Part shown: positions 8,138-17,892 of the stretch, one piece after another
Layout of the letters: the number at the start of each line of letters is the position of its first letter
Numbering within the stretch: position 1 is the first letter of the stretch
Assembly (NCBI GenBank): GCA_029007095.1
Contig: JAQXHF010000079.1
Span: 1 to 38,883 of the forward strand
Source: Clostridia bacterium
Lineage (GTDB): Bacteria; Bacillota; Clostridia; Oscillospirales; Acutalibacteraceae
DNA: 38,883 bases
Reading direction: 5' to 3'
Notes under the pieces: model-generated
Database searches by the model: none
What the model was told of the DNA's origin: nothing
What the model saw: the letters and a program-made list of their open reading frames with translations, nothing else
Made by a program: the position numbers and the translations under genes

Positions 8138-9067
8138 ATGAAAATTTATGAACAAATTACCGATTTAATCGGTTCAACTCCGCTTGTAAAGCTTAAAAAC
8201 TACTCTGCAAAGCGTGAGCTTGAAGCTACAATTCTCGCTAAGGTTGAGTTTTTCAATCCCGCCGGCAGCGTTAAGGACAGAATCGCCAAGGCTATGCTCG
8301 ACGAGGCAGAAGCTAAGGGGCTTTTAAAACCCGATTCGGTTATAATTGAACCGACAAGTGGAAACACGGGTATAGGACTCGCTTCCGTTGCGGCAGCAAG
8401 AGGATACAAGGTCATTCTTACTATGCCGGAAACAATGAGCGTTGAGCGCAGAAATCTATTAAAGGCATACGGAGCGCAGCTTGTACTTACCGACGGTGCA
8501 AAAGGAATGAAAGGCGCTATCGCAAAAGCAAATGAGCTTGCCGCAGAAACTCCGAACAGCTTTGTTCCGGGACAATTTACAAACAAAGCTAACCCGGAAA
8601 TACACAAGAAAACAACAGGTCCGGAAATCTGGCAGGATACCGACGGCAAGGTTGATATCTTCGTTGCCGGAGTCGGCACAGGCGGTACTGTTTCGGGAGT
8701 CGGTGAATATCTTAAATCACAAAATCCGAATGTAAAAGTCGTTGCCGTAGAGCCTGCTACATCACCCGTTCTTTCAAAAGGTACTCCCGGTCCGCATAAG
8801 ATTCAGGGAATCGGCGCAGGCTTCGTTCCCGAAACTCTCAATACCGGAGTCTATGATGAAATCATTACGGTCGAGAACGAGGACGCATTTGCAACAGGCA
8901 GAGCACTCGCAAGAGAGGACGGATTGCTTGTCGGTATTTCCTCAGGCGCGGCAGTATTTGCAGCTACCGAATTAGCCAAGAGACCTGAAAACAAAGGAAA
9001 GACGATAGTCGCCCTCCTCCCCGATACAGGTGAGCGCTATCTTTCAACACCGATGTTTGCAGAATAA
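8138..9067 (+). CDS. cysK: Cysteine synthase A (O-acetylserine sulfhydrylase)
   Basis: PLP lysine motif [50 protein letters not shown]. Confidence 0.96.
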   Translation: MKIYEQITDLIGSTPLVKLKNYSAKRELEATILAKVEFFNPAGSVKDRIAKAMLDEAEAKGLLKPDSVIIEPTSGNTGIGLASVAAARGYKVILTMPETMSVERRNLLKAYGAQLVLTDGAKGMKGAIAKANELAAETPNSFVPGQFTNKANPEIHKKTTGPEIWQDTDGKVDIFVAGVGTGGTVSGVGEYLKSQNPNVKVVAVEPATSPVLSKGTPGPHKIQGIGAGFVPETLNTGVYDEIITVENEDAFATGRALAREDGLLVGISSGAAVFAATELAKRPENKGKTIVALLPDTGERYLSTPMFAE

Positions 9068-9086
9068 AGCAATTTAATATAGCAAC

Positions 9087-9125
9087 GGACTGCCGCAACC
9101 GATTGATTGCGACAGTCCGATTTTT
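9087..9125 (+). terminator. Intrinsic terminator of cysK, at the convergent junction with the Rrf2 gene
   Basis: GGACTG-CGCAA / TTGCG-CAGTCC stem followed by TTTTT. Confidence 0.8.
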
Positions 9126-9562
9126 CATATACAGTAATCATTTCCGTAAAGGTCTTCTTGGCGGTTCACAATGTCCTGCAAGGTAATTGAATCAAGATAT
9201 TCATTGATAACCTTGTTAAGTCCCTGCCATATCGGCAAGGTTGGACAGGTTGCGCTCCTTGCACAGTCATTAGGTTCATGCTCTACACAAGGGACGGGAG
9301 CTAAACTTCCCTCGGTAAGGCGCAAAATCATACCGACCGTATATTTGTCAGGCGTATCGGCTAACATATATCCGCCCTGATAACCTCGATTGGTTTTGAG
9401 TATATCCGAACGGTTAACTATCGGTACGATCTGTTCAAGATATTTTTTGGATATATTCTGCCTTTCGGCAATATCTTTAAGCGCAACATAACCGTCATTT
9501 TTATGCTCTGCCAAATCAATAAGCATCCGCAAAGCATAACGGCCTTTTGTTGAAATTTTCAT
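9125..9562 (-). CDS. Rrf2 family transcriptional regulator with three-Cys cluster
   Basis: MKISTKGRYALRMLIDLAEH..., ISKKYLEQIVPIV, GGYMLA; cysteines in PCVEHEPNDCARSATCP. Confidence 0.92.
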   Translation of the reverse strand: MKISTKGRYALRMLIDLAEHKNDGYVALKDIAERQNISKKYLEQIVPIVNRSDILKTNRGYQGGYMLADTPDKYTVGMILRLTEGSLAPVPCVEHEPNDCARSATCPTLPIWQGLNKVINEYLDSITLQDIVNRQEDLYGNDYCI

Positions 9563-9604
9563 TTTTCCATCTCCTATTAAGATAAAACTTGCCGGAAAAA
9601 TAAA

Positions 9605-10276
9605 TTATTGCTTCCACTTGAAATTTTCTTTGCCTGCTCCGACCTCAAAATGATATTTCACGATGCCCAAATCGACATAGGAGTAAAAACCTCCGTCCGA
9701 TTTAACCGTAACATTATCGCCGTTAAACGAGAAAAAGAATTTCTGCTGATTCATCGCAGTAGGCGCGAGCAACGCCGCTTCCATTCCCGATTTGAACCAT
9801 TCGGGCGCATTTTCAAAGTTACTGCAAAGCTCGGACATCTGCTTTGATTTGTGAGGAACTCCGCTATCCGTGCCCTTTCCGACCGAAAGCACACAAACAA
9901 TTTTATCATCGCTGTCGAGTCCGCTGTTTTTCTTAGCTTCGGACTTTGAAAAGCTCATTGCAACCCAGCAGGTGTTAAGTCCGAGCGTCTGGGCTTTTAT
10001 TGCAATTTTTTCACCGTAATATCCGACTCTTTCATCAAGATTATAGTCAGACTTATTTCCTGCAAGAACGATATAATTTCTCACACCGCTGAATTTGCGT
10101 GACATCAAGCCGCCAAAAGCCTTAGGTTCATCGGTAACAAGCCGGATTTTCATTCCGCTTTCTTCATTGCAATGCACAATCATTTTTTTAAGTTCGGCGG
10201 TCGCTTCTTTTGACAGCTTATCGTCGGTATAAGAGCGCACAGAATGTCTTTCTCTTATTGCCTGCAAATCCGTCAT
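9605..10276 (-). CDS. Nitroreductase family protein
   Basis: MTDLQAIRERHSVRSYTDDKLS N-terminal motif; duplicated-domain arrangement with GYYGEKIAIKAQTLGLNTCWVAM. Confidence 0.85.
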   Translation of the reverse strand: MTDLQAIRERHSVRSYTDDKLSKEATAELKKMIVHCNEESGMKIRLVTDEPKAFGGLMSRKFSGVRNYIVLAGNKSDYNLDERVGYYGEKIAIKAQTLGLNTCWVAMSFSKSEAKKNSGLDSDDKIVCVLSVGKGTDSGVPHKSKQMSELCSNFENAPEWFKSGMEAALLAPTAMNQQKFFFSFNGDNVTVKSDGGFYSYVDLGIVKYHFEVGAGKENFKWKQ

Positions 10277-10330
10277 AGGAATCCGACCTTTCTTAAAATA
10301 ATATTTTGGCAAGATAAGAAGATGTTAAAA

Positions 10331-10846
10331 TTATTTAAGCTTCAGCTTTTCACCGAGCTTGACCTTGTATAAGAAAATGAAGGCTATAATGAACTCAGAC
10401 ACAGACATAATTGCAGTCTGCACAAGTCTCGTGATAAACATTTCCTTGTACGGAGTGCCGTAAAGCATGGAAATCCACAGCGTATCAAGGAACTGTCCGA
10501 TTAAAACTCTCCTGATGAGAACGGCGGCAATAATTCTCGGAACCGAGCATTTCTTGTAAAGGAATAATCCGTAAACCAATCCGACCAATGCCGCCGAAAA
10601 GGTGAATCCCGGAAAAAATGCGCCAATCGGGAAAAGTAACGCGCCGATTAAATCCGATATCGACGCAACGACCACGCCGTAAACAGGGCCGAAAAGATAA
10701 GAAACCAACATAACCGGAATGAAAGAAAATCCGATTTTAATGTTGTATAGCTGAATTGACAGCCATCTCGACAGCACTATTTCAAGCGCTATCATAACGG
10801 CTGATACCGCTATTTTTTTCGTTATGTCTTTGCTTTTGTTTGTCAT
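10331..10846 (-). CDS. folT: Folate-family ECF transporter S component
   Basis: Multi-TM; SRWLSIQLYNIKIGFSFIPVMLVSYLFGPVYGVVVASISDLIGALLFPIGAFFPGFTFSA; downstream of a THF riboswitch. Confidence 0.88.
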   Translation of the reverse strand: MTNKSKDITKKIAVSAVMIALEIVLSRWLSIQLYNIKIGFSFIPVMLVSYLFGPVYGVVVASISDLIGALLFPIGAFFPGFTFSAALVGLVYGLFLYKKCSVPRIIAAVLIRRVLIGQFLDTLWISMLYGTPYKEMFITRLVQTAIMSVSEFIIAFIFLYKVKLGEKLKLK

Positions 10847-10900
10847 AAAAAATACCTCCTTACATCCATTGTTGAATAATAAGGAGCGCACTCTCTATTA

Positions 10901-10997
10901 TTCAGCGGGATGCAACGGCTGCACCGCAAGAATTCTTTTCGTCCGACGGACAACTCCCCGTTCCGTCGGCACTTAACGCGCAACCGTCTACTCTGAA
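10901..10997 (-). ncRNA. THF (tetrahydrofolate) riboswitch
   Basis: Minus-strand TTCAGAGTAGACGGTTGCGCGTTAAGTGCCGACGGAACGGGGAGTTGTCCGTCGGACGAAAAG...TGCGGTG...GTTGCATCCCGCTGAA matches recalled THF riboswitch conserved core; P1 TTCAG/CTGAA. Confidence 0.85.
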
Positions 10998-11039
10998 ATT
11001 TTGTATTATTCTATCACATTTATTTAGGTTTGTAAATAG

Positions 11040-11963
11040 CTATTTAGCGTCATACCCGTTTATTTTCATAAATTCGCCTGATTTTTTCTTTATATAAACA
11101 GTCAGCATAGCTCCAAAAGGTATGGCGGCAACTGTCAGCAATTTTTTAGGCGATTCTTTGATAAAATTCTTGTTTTTTGAAATTATACTGCTCGAAACAT
11201 AATGAATACAATTTCTGAAAACATCCTTTAAATCGTTATTATCTTTCATACTCTCTTTGCGTACAAAAGCAAAGCCCTTAGGATTCAAAAGATACTGTCG
11301 GTACATATTTGTGCTTGAACCGTCCTCCATATACTCGACGACGCAAACAGGCTCATTAAGTATTATCATAGTGTATTCTTTGTCGGCTTTTTCGTATTTA
11401 TATGCGAGTGAAACATATTTTTCACCGTCGAATTCGGGATACGGCGGATATTTTTTCATAACATCCGTTCTGTAAACAAGCTTTTTATCTCCCTTTCCGC
11501 CCCTTTTATAATATCCGCCGAGAGTCGTATCAAAGCGGTCGTCTTCGAGCGGTTTGCCGATAATTTTGCCGTTCTCCGCCATATCGCAAGCGATAATTCC
11601 CGAATATTTTTCGTTTCCGTTCTTCTTCCAGCAAGAAACAATTTTCTCTACGGCGTCATCGGTCATATAATCGTCAGAGTCAATGCATACATTTAATTCC
11701 GTATTTATATTTTCATAAGCCGTATTGTGCGCCGTATGCATTCCGCCATTCTTTTTATAGACATATTTAATTTCAAAGCCGTTGTCTTTCTTTTGCCACT
11801 CGTGTATAAGCTCGGCAGTATTGTCTGTCGAACCGTCATCAACCACAAGCCAGACAAAATCCTTACAGGTCTGTCTTAAAAGGCTTTCATAACAGCGATT
11901 TATCGAATATGCCCTATTGTAAGCGGGTGTAAAAACCGTCAGCGTTTTATTTGCAGTATTCAT
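11040..11963 (-). CDS. Glycosyltransferase family 2
   Basis: TLTVFTPAYNRAYSINRCYESLLRQTCKDFVWLVVDDGSTDNT, CIDSDDYMTDDAVE. Confidence 0.9.
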   Translation of the reverse strand: MNTANKTLTVFTPAYNRAYSINRCYESLLRQTCKDFVWLVVDDGSTDNTAELIHEWQKKDNGFEIKYVYKKNGGMHTAHNTAYENINTELNVCIDSDDYMTDDAVEKIVSCWKKNGNEKYSGIIACDMAENGKIIGKPLEDDRFDTTLGGYYKRGGKGDKKLVYRTDVMKKYPPYPEFDGEKYVSLAYKYEKADKEYTMIILNEPVCVVEYMEDGSSTNMYRQYLLNPKGFAFVRKESMKDNNDLKDVFRNCIHYVSSSIISKNKNFIKESPKKLLTVAAIPFGAMLTVYIKKKSGEFMKINGYDAK

Positions 11964-13083
11964 TGATATAAAACTCCTCAAGCCATTTTGCGTTTTCCTC
12001 AATGTCAAACTTCTTTTTAACTATTGTTTCGTATGTATCTTTGCGCTCATAACCGTCGGCAAATTTAAGCACCTCGTCCGCCCACACGCCGGGGGTTTCG
12101 TCCAAAGGAACTGTCACTATATTTTTTGTAATTTTGCAATCCTTGGGTACAGCGTCCGAAATGACGCATTTTATTCCCGACGCCTGAGCCTCAACCAATG
12201 TCACGGGCAAGCCCTCATACAACGACGGAAAAAGGAACACATCGGAAGCAAGAAGCAAATCGTTTATATCGTCGCGCACTCCGAGGAAACGGACGCAGTC
12301 ACCGAGGCCGAACTTCTCCGCCTTTTGCATAATGCGCTCGCGCAACTCACCGTCGCCGGCAAGGAGCAAAACCGAATCAGGATTTTTATAATGAATGAGA
12401 TTAAAAATATCAAGAATGAAATTGTGATTTTTCTGAGCGTTAAATCTGCCGACATTTATAACCGTAAACTTACCGTCAAGATTCATTTCACGGCGAAGAT
12501 CAGCAGCTTTTTTCCTATTCCAGCGGAATTTATCCGCTTCGATAGCATTGTTCATCATTATAAACTTACGCTTTGCGCGTCTGCCGAAAAGCCATTTCCC
12601 GGCGTCCATACCGCATACAAAACGGTAATCCGTATATTTCCTTATTTTATGCTTGAAAACAAACCTGACAATATCCTTGGCTTTCTCCGACAGAGTTTCA
12701 CTTTTGAAATTCGGGGCATTATGCGCGTGGCAAATAGTGCATTTAACTCCGTGTTCCTTTGCGATTTTAAAGGCAAAATATCCAAGCTCGGACATATGAG
12801 AATGAACTATGAGATACTCCGGGTGCTCGTCAAAAAACTGATTAAGCTGAGCCTTATACTTCTTGAAATTTTTGGGATAAATCGGGCATAGACGATATAT
12901 TTTTCCGCCGAGAGCTTCAATTTCATCATCATAATCGCCCCGTTCCTCCCGATGAACTATAAAATCAAACTGCACTTTTGAGCGGTCGATTCTGCGGTAA
13001 TAATTCATTACCATTGTTTCCGCTCCGCCGCGGTTCATAATTGTAAATAAGTTTAAAATTCTAATCGGTTCGCCCATTTTCAT
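11947..13083 (-). CDS. Glycosyltransferase family 1 (GT4-like)
   Basis: MNRGGAETMVMNYYR, INVGRFNAQKNHNFILDIF, FPSLYEGLPVTLVEAQASG. Confidence 0.93.
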   Translation of the reverse strand: MKMGEPIRILNLFTIMNRGGAETMVMNYYRRIDRSKVQFDFIVHREERGDYDDEIEALGGKIYRLCPIYPKNFKKYKAQLNQFFDEHPEYLIVHSHMSELGYFAFKIAKEHGVKCTICHAHNAPNFKSETLSEKAKDIVRFVFKHKIRKYTDYRFVCGMDAGKWLFGRRAKRKFIMMNNAIEADKFRWNRKKAADLRREMNLDGKFTVINVGRFNAQKNHNFILDIFNLIHYKNPDSVLLLAGDGELRERIMQKAEKFGLGDCVRFLGVRDDINDLLLASDVFLFPSLYEGLPVTLVEAQASGIKCVISDAVPKDCKITKNIVTVPLDETPGVWADEVLKFADGYERKDTYETIVKKKFDIEENAKWLEEFYINEYCK

Positions 13084-14120
13084 CGTCCTATCATAAATTG
13101 AATTATCAAAAGAAGTATATAAACTCCCGCAGCCAGTTTATGCTTGCAAAGAGTGAAAAATATTTTCCAATGAATCGGGAAAAAGCTCAAATCAAGCTTT
13201 GAATACGCTTTGGAATATCTGTCGCTCGATAGAATTGTTTTTATGTTTTTTATTCTCTCCGACGCGCCTTTTTTATTGCAAAGCTCATTCAGTCCCAATC
13301 CGATTATGCTAAGGCACACACGGTTATAAAACGCTTCTTCATAAAGATTTCCTTTATCCGATATGTAGCTCTGCATTTTATCGTAAAGCAAGCTCCATTG
13401 GGAGTATAGCTTCGGTTTATATTTCTTTGTAAGCGAGGTTTCGTTATCCTTTCGATAATGATTAAAAGGTTTATTTATAAACACGGTTTTACTGACAAAA
13501 CCGAAATAATACAGATTAAAAAGCGCGTCTTCCGTTCCGATAAGTTTGGTGTCAACGAACTTCAAGTTATTATTCACAATTATGTCACGGCAATACAGCT
13601 TTCCCCACGCCGTAACTATTGAGTCTGCGTTTTCCGGGTTTGACAGCTCCTCTCCGACAAGTCCGACAATTCTGCGATGAATCATTGTTTCCGTGTGTTC
13701 ACGGTCAAAAACCATATCGGAATCAAATATTTTTTTTACCGAAGAAGCGTCCCCGAATTCTCTGACATAGCCCCACATAACCGCCTGAGCCGAATTCTTT
13801 TCCGCGGCTTCTACTGCCTGTCCGACCGTTTCAATATCTATCCAATCATCGCCGTCAAGGAAAACAATGTAATCCCCTGTCGCGTAGCCGATTCCTGTAT
13901 TCCGCGCACCGGAAAGGCCTTGATTTTCCTGATGAATTACACGAATTCTGCTGTCCTTATCTGCGAAAGACGAAAGTATATCGGGACTTGAATCTGTGGA
14001 ACCGTCGTCAACACAAATAATCTCAATATTTTCATAGCTTTGTCCGACCGCGCTTTCCATGCATTTCGGCAAATATGCTTCAACATTATAAACAGGAATA
14101 ATAACACTAACCTTTTTCAT
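13080..14120 (-). CDS. Glycosyltransferase family 2
   Basis: MKKVSVIIPVYNVEAYLPKCMESAVGQSYENIEIICVDDGSTDSS, FLDGDDWID. Confidence 0.94.
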   Translation of the reverse strand: MKKVSVIIPVYNVEAYLPKCMESAVGQSYENIEIICVDDGSTDSSPDILSSFADKDSRIRVIHQENQGLSGARNTGIGYATGDYIVFLDGDDWIDIETVGQAVEAAEKNSAQAVMWGYVREFGDASSVKKIFDSDMVFDREHTETMIHRRIVGLVGEELSNPENADSIVTAWGKLYCRDIIVNNNLKFVDTKLIGTEDALFNLYYFGFVSKTVFINKPFNHYRKDNETSLTKKYKPKLYSQWSLLYDKMQSYISDKGNLYEEAFYNRVCLSIIGLGLNELCNKKGASERIKNIKTILSSDRYSKAYSKLDLSFFPIHWKIFFTLCKHKLAAGVYILLLIIQFMIGR

Positions 14121-14210
14121 ATTTGCCTCCGTTCAGACAATCTTTTAATATATTTTGATTTTAACACAAACTATTTTATATTTCAATACATATAATTCAT
14201 ACAGCAAAAA

Positions 14211-14256
14211 TAAAGCAGCCTAAACAGATTTTTAATCTGTATAAGCTGCTTTTTGT
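14211..14256 (-). terminator. Intrinsic terminator downstream of ileS
   Basis: AAAGCAGC..AACAGATT-TTT-AATCTGT..AAGCTGCTTTTT palindrome with T/A tracts on both strands. Confidence 0.65.
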
Positions 14257-14267
14257 GTCTTAATCTG

Positions 14268-17200
14268 TCAGCATGCGGCGGCTGAAACCTTAACTCCGAG
14301 AGTAACCTTTTCGCCGTTGATATTCCAATCTGCGGAATATCCGTCAGGTTCTCCTACTGTTATTCCGTCAGCGAGAACGGCCGTGAAGATTTCATCCTTA
14401 TTCTTTTCGATTATCTTAACTATCTTATCATTGCCCTTTACGGTAATAAGAATTCTGTCCATAACATTGAAATCAGCGTCCTTACGCATTGTTTGAACCT
14501 TGCTGATTATCTCACGGACAAAGCCCTCCTCGATAAGCTCATCGGTAAGCGTGGTATCAATCGCAACGGTTACTCCGAAATCGGATACCGAGAAAAGTCC
14601 CTGGCGCTGTACGGTTTCGATAAGCAAATCGTCGGCAGTAAGCTCTATTTCGCCCGAACCGATACTAAGCTTTATCGAGCCGTCGCGGTCAAGCTCTGCC
14701 TTTGCCTTAGCCGTATCAAGCTCAGAAAGTGCCGTGCGAATTTCGCCAAGCTGCTTGCCGTATTTAGGACCGAGAGTTTTAAGCTGCGGTTTGAAATTAT
14801 AGCTCATAAGCTCGTCGGCTTCATCAACAAAATTAACCGTCTTAACATTCAGCTCATCACGGATTATATCGGCGTAATATCCGTCGAGCTTAATATCAGC
14901 CTTGACATACATTGCACCGAGAGGCTGACGGTTTTTAATGTTGGCGCCGTTTCTGGCAGCTCTTCCGAGTCCGACTATATTCAGAATCTCGTCCATATTC
15001 TTTTCAAGTTCTTCGTCGATATATTCGCTGTTTACCTCCGGGAATGAGCAAAGATGTATGCTTTCGGGAGCGTCCTTATCAACAGTACAAACCAAATTCT
15101 GATAAATCTGCTCAGTCATAAACGGAATCATAGGCGCAGAAGCCTTTGCAACCGTGACAAGAGCCTGATAAAGCGTCATATATGCGTCAATCTTGTCCTG
15201 ATCAAGATCCTGCTTCCAATAGCGTTCACGGCAACGGCGAACATACCAATTACTCATATCGTCCACGAATTCTTGAAGAGCCTTGCAGGCTTCGGGAATA
15301 CGGTAATTGAAAAGGTTGTCATCAACCGACTTAACCATCGAATTGAGCTTTGAAAGAAGCCATCTGTCCATTACACAAAGTCTTGAATAATCAAGCTCGT
15401 ATTTAGTAGGATCAAATTTGTCGATATCGGCATAAAGGACATAGAATGCATAGGTATTCCAAAGAGTACCCATAAACTTACGCTGTCCCTCGATAACCGC
15501 CTTACCGTGGAATCTGTTTGGCAGCCACGGAGCCGAATTTGTATAGAAATACCAGCGAATTGCGTCCGAACCGTATGTTTCAAGCGCTTCAAACGGATCA
15601 ACCGCATTGCCCTTTGACTTACTCATTTTCTGTCCGTTTTCGTCCTGAACATGGCCGAGAACTATAACATTCTTAAACGGAGCTTTATCAAAAATCAATG
15701 TTGAAATTGCAAGCAAAGAGTAGAACCAACCTCTTGTCTGGTCAACAGCCTCCGATATAAAGTCAGCCGGGAACTGCTCCTCAAATACTTCCTTATTCTC
15801 AAACGGATAGTGATGCTGAGCAAAAGGCATCGAACCCGAATCAAACCAACAGTCGATAACTTCGGGAACTCTGTGCATCTGCTTTCCGCACTCAGGACAT
15901 TTTATAGTAACCGCGTCGATATACGGACGGTGAAGCTCAATATTTTCGGGACAGTTGTCAGACATACTGCGAAGCTCCTCAATGCTGCCTATTGAATGTC
16001 TGTGTCCACATTCGCACTCCCAAATATTAAGCGGTGTACCCCAATATCTGTTACGGCTTATGCCCCAATCCTGAACATTTAAAAGCCAATCTCCGAATCT
16101 TCCCTTACCAATGCTTTCGGGAATCCAGTTAATTGTATTATTATTCTTTATCAAATTGTCCTTAACTGCGGTCATCTTGATAAACCATGATTCTCTTGCA
16201 TAGTAGATAAGAGGAGTATCACAACGCCAGCAGAACGGATAATCATGCTCGAATTTCGGAGCGTCATAGAGGAGTCCTCTCTGTTCAAGATCTTTAAGTA
16301 TAGGCATATCGGCTTCTTTAACAAAGAGACCGGCAAACGGAGTTTCAGCCGTCATATTACCCTTTGAATCAACAAACTGAACAAACGGGAGGTCATAATT
16401 TCTGCCTATGCGTGAGTCATCTTCACCAAAAGCAGGCGCGATATGAACGATACCTGTACCGTCAGACATTGTAACATAACTGTCACAGGTAACAAAATGC
16501 GCCTTTTTATGCTGAACAGCGGCGCGCTTGCCCGCACATTCGTAAAGAGGTTCGTATTCTCTGTGTTCAAGCTCGGAACCTTTGTAAGTTTCGATAATTT
16601 CGTAAGCCGGATTTCCGTCCTCTGCAAGCGGAGAAAGAACCTTGTCAAGAAGTGCAACAGCAAGATAATAAACCTTTCCGTCGGCGGCTTTAACCTTTGC
16701 ATATTCCTCGTCGGGATTTACGCAAAGCGCTGTGTTGGAAGGCAAAGTCCACGGTGTAGTTGTCCAAGCGAGGAAATATGCGTCCTCATCTACACACTTA
16801 AAGCGTACAACCGCGGAACGCTCCTTAACGGATTTGTATCCCTGAGCAACCTCGTGAGATGACAGCGGAGTGCCGCAACGGGGGCAATAGGGAACTATTT
16901 TAAATCCCTTATAAATTAAACCTTTATCATATATCTGTTTAAGCGCCCACCATTCAGACTCGATATAGGAATTATCATAAGTAACATAAGGATGCTCCAT
17001 ATCCGCCCAAAAGCCGACGGTAAAGGAGAAATCCTCCCACATACCCTTGTATTTCCAAACGCTCTCTTTGCACTTTTCGATAAAAGGTTCCAGACCGTAT
17101 TCCTCAATCTGTTCCTTTCCATCCAAGCCGAGAAGCTTCTCTACTTCAAGCTCAACAGGCAAACCATGAGTATCCCATCCTGCCTTTCTCGGAACATGAT

Positions 17201-17423
17201 AGCCTTTCATCGTTCTGTATCTCGGTATAAGATCCTTTATAACTCGCGTCAGAACATGACCGATGTGAGGTTTTCCGTTAGCAGTGGGCGGACCGTCATA
17301 AAAAACATAGGACGGGCCTTCCTTTTCACAGGTTTTTTCAAAAATTTTGTTTTCTTTCCAGAACTTTTCTACGGATTTTTCTCTCTCAACGAAATTCAAA
17401 TCGGTAGGAACCTTCTCATACAT
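14268..17423 (-). CDS. ileS: Isoleucyl-tRNA synthetase
   Basis: GPPTANGKPHIGHVLTRVIKD (HIGH), KMSKSKGNAVDPFE (KMSKS); start MYEKVPTDLNFVEREKSVEKFW at 17423. Confidence 0.97.
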   Translation of the reverse strand: MYEKVPTDLNFVEREKSVEKFWKENKIFEKTCEKEGPSYVFYDGPPTANGKPHIGHVLTRVIKDLIPRYRTMKGYHVPRKAGWDTHGLPVELEVEKLLGLDGKEQIEEYGLEPFIEKCKESVWKYKGMWEDFSFTVGFWADMEHPYVTYDNSYIESEWWALKQIYDKGLIYKGFKIVPYCPRCGTPLSSHEVAQGYKSVKERSAVVRFKCVDEDAYFLAWTTTPWTLPSNTALCVNPDEEYAKVKAADGKVYYLAVALLDKVLSPLAEDGNPAYEIIETYKGSELEHREYEPLYECAGKRAAVQHKKAHFVTCDSYVTMSDGTGIVHIAPAFGEDDSRIGRNYDLPFVQFVDSKGNMTAETPFAGLFVKEADMPILKDLEQRGLLYDAPKFEHDYPFCWRCDTPLIYYARESWFIKMTAVKDNLIKNNNTINWIPESIGKGRFGDWLLNVQDWGISRNRYWGTPLNIWECECGHRHSIGSIEELRSMSDNCPENIELHRPYIDAVTIKCPECGKQMHRVPEVIDCWFDSGSMPFAQHHYPFENKEVFEEQFPADFISEAVDQTRGWFYSLLAISTLIFDKAPFKNVIVLGHVQDENGQKMSKSKGNAVDPFEALETYGSDAIRWYFYTNSAPWLPNRFHGKAVIEGQRKFMGTLWNTYAFYVLYADIDKFDPTKYELDYSRLCVMDRWLLSKLNSMVKSVDDNLFNYRIPEACKALQEFVDDMSNWYVRRCRERYWKQDLDQDKIDAYMTLYQALVTVAKASAPMIPFMTEQIYQNLVCTVDKDAPESIHLCSFPEVNSEYIDEELEKNMDEILNIVGLGRAARNGANIKNRQPLGAMYVKADIKLDGYYADIIRDELNVKTVNFVDEADELMSYNFKPQLKTLGPKYGKQLGEIRTALSELDTAKAKAELDRDGSIKLSIGSGEIELTADDLLIETVQRQGLFSVSDFGVTVAIDTTLTDELIEEGFVREIISKVQTMRKDADFNVMDRILITVKGNDKIVKIIEKNKDEIFTAVLADGITVGEPDGYSADWNINGEKVTLGVKVSAAAC

Positions 17424-17444
17424 CTGCCTTACACTCCTTTGTGA

Positions 17445-17690
17445 TAAAAAATAAAGTCTTACCCCGTCAAAAACAGGGCAAGACGAACTCGCAACCACCT
17501 ATTTTACAACATACCTAATATGCGTTCCGTTTAACGGTGGAAAACCGTCGGGGCTTACTGAAAATTCAGCCTGAAGCTCGGAAGTGATATTCAACGCAAT
17601 GCACCTCGTACCGAACTTTCACCGTCTTCGGCTCGCTATAACTTCGCAATGCGCCTACTGTCTTCGTCACAGCCTTTTTCTGCGAAAAAA
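17445..17690 (-). ncRNA. T-box leader (Ile) with terminator upstream of ileS
   Basis: Minus strand: stem-I-like region ending GAATATCACTTCCGAGC with candidate ATC specifier (17586-17588), T-box AGGTGGTTGCGAG (17488-17500), terminator GTCTTGCCCTG-TTTTTGA-CGGGGTAAGAC-TTTATTTTTT (about 17445-17485). Confidence 0.88.
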
Positions 17691-17824
17691 CCGCTTATAT
17701 AAATCTCATAATATTGCCATATAAGGATATCACAAACGCTATTTTCTGTCAAGAGAAATTAACTTAAAATACGCTTAATTTTGATAAATTGTAATGCAGT
17801 TCAACGATAAATCTGTGCAAACAC

Positions 17825-17856
17825 AAAAAAGGCCGCCGGAGTTACCCCCGACGGCC
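17825..17856 (-). terminator. Intrinsic terminator after the 605-aa ORF
   Basis: GGCCGTCGGGGGTAACTCCGGCGGCC followed by TTTTTT on the minus strand. Confidence 0.85.
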
Positions 17857-17892
17857 AAAGCTCACTGAGCTTTAAAAGCTTCCGTTATTCAA

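Noticed and set aside
8200-8679. 159-aa ORF on the strand opposite cysK
   Set aside because: Antisense shadow ORF inside the well-supported cysK; low-complexity composition, no family signal.
12325-12891. 188-aa + strand ORF opposite a glycosyltransferase
   Set aside because: Antisense to the confident GT4-like CDS 11947-13083; no recognisable motif or RBS context.
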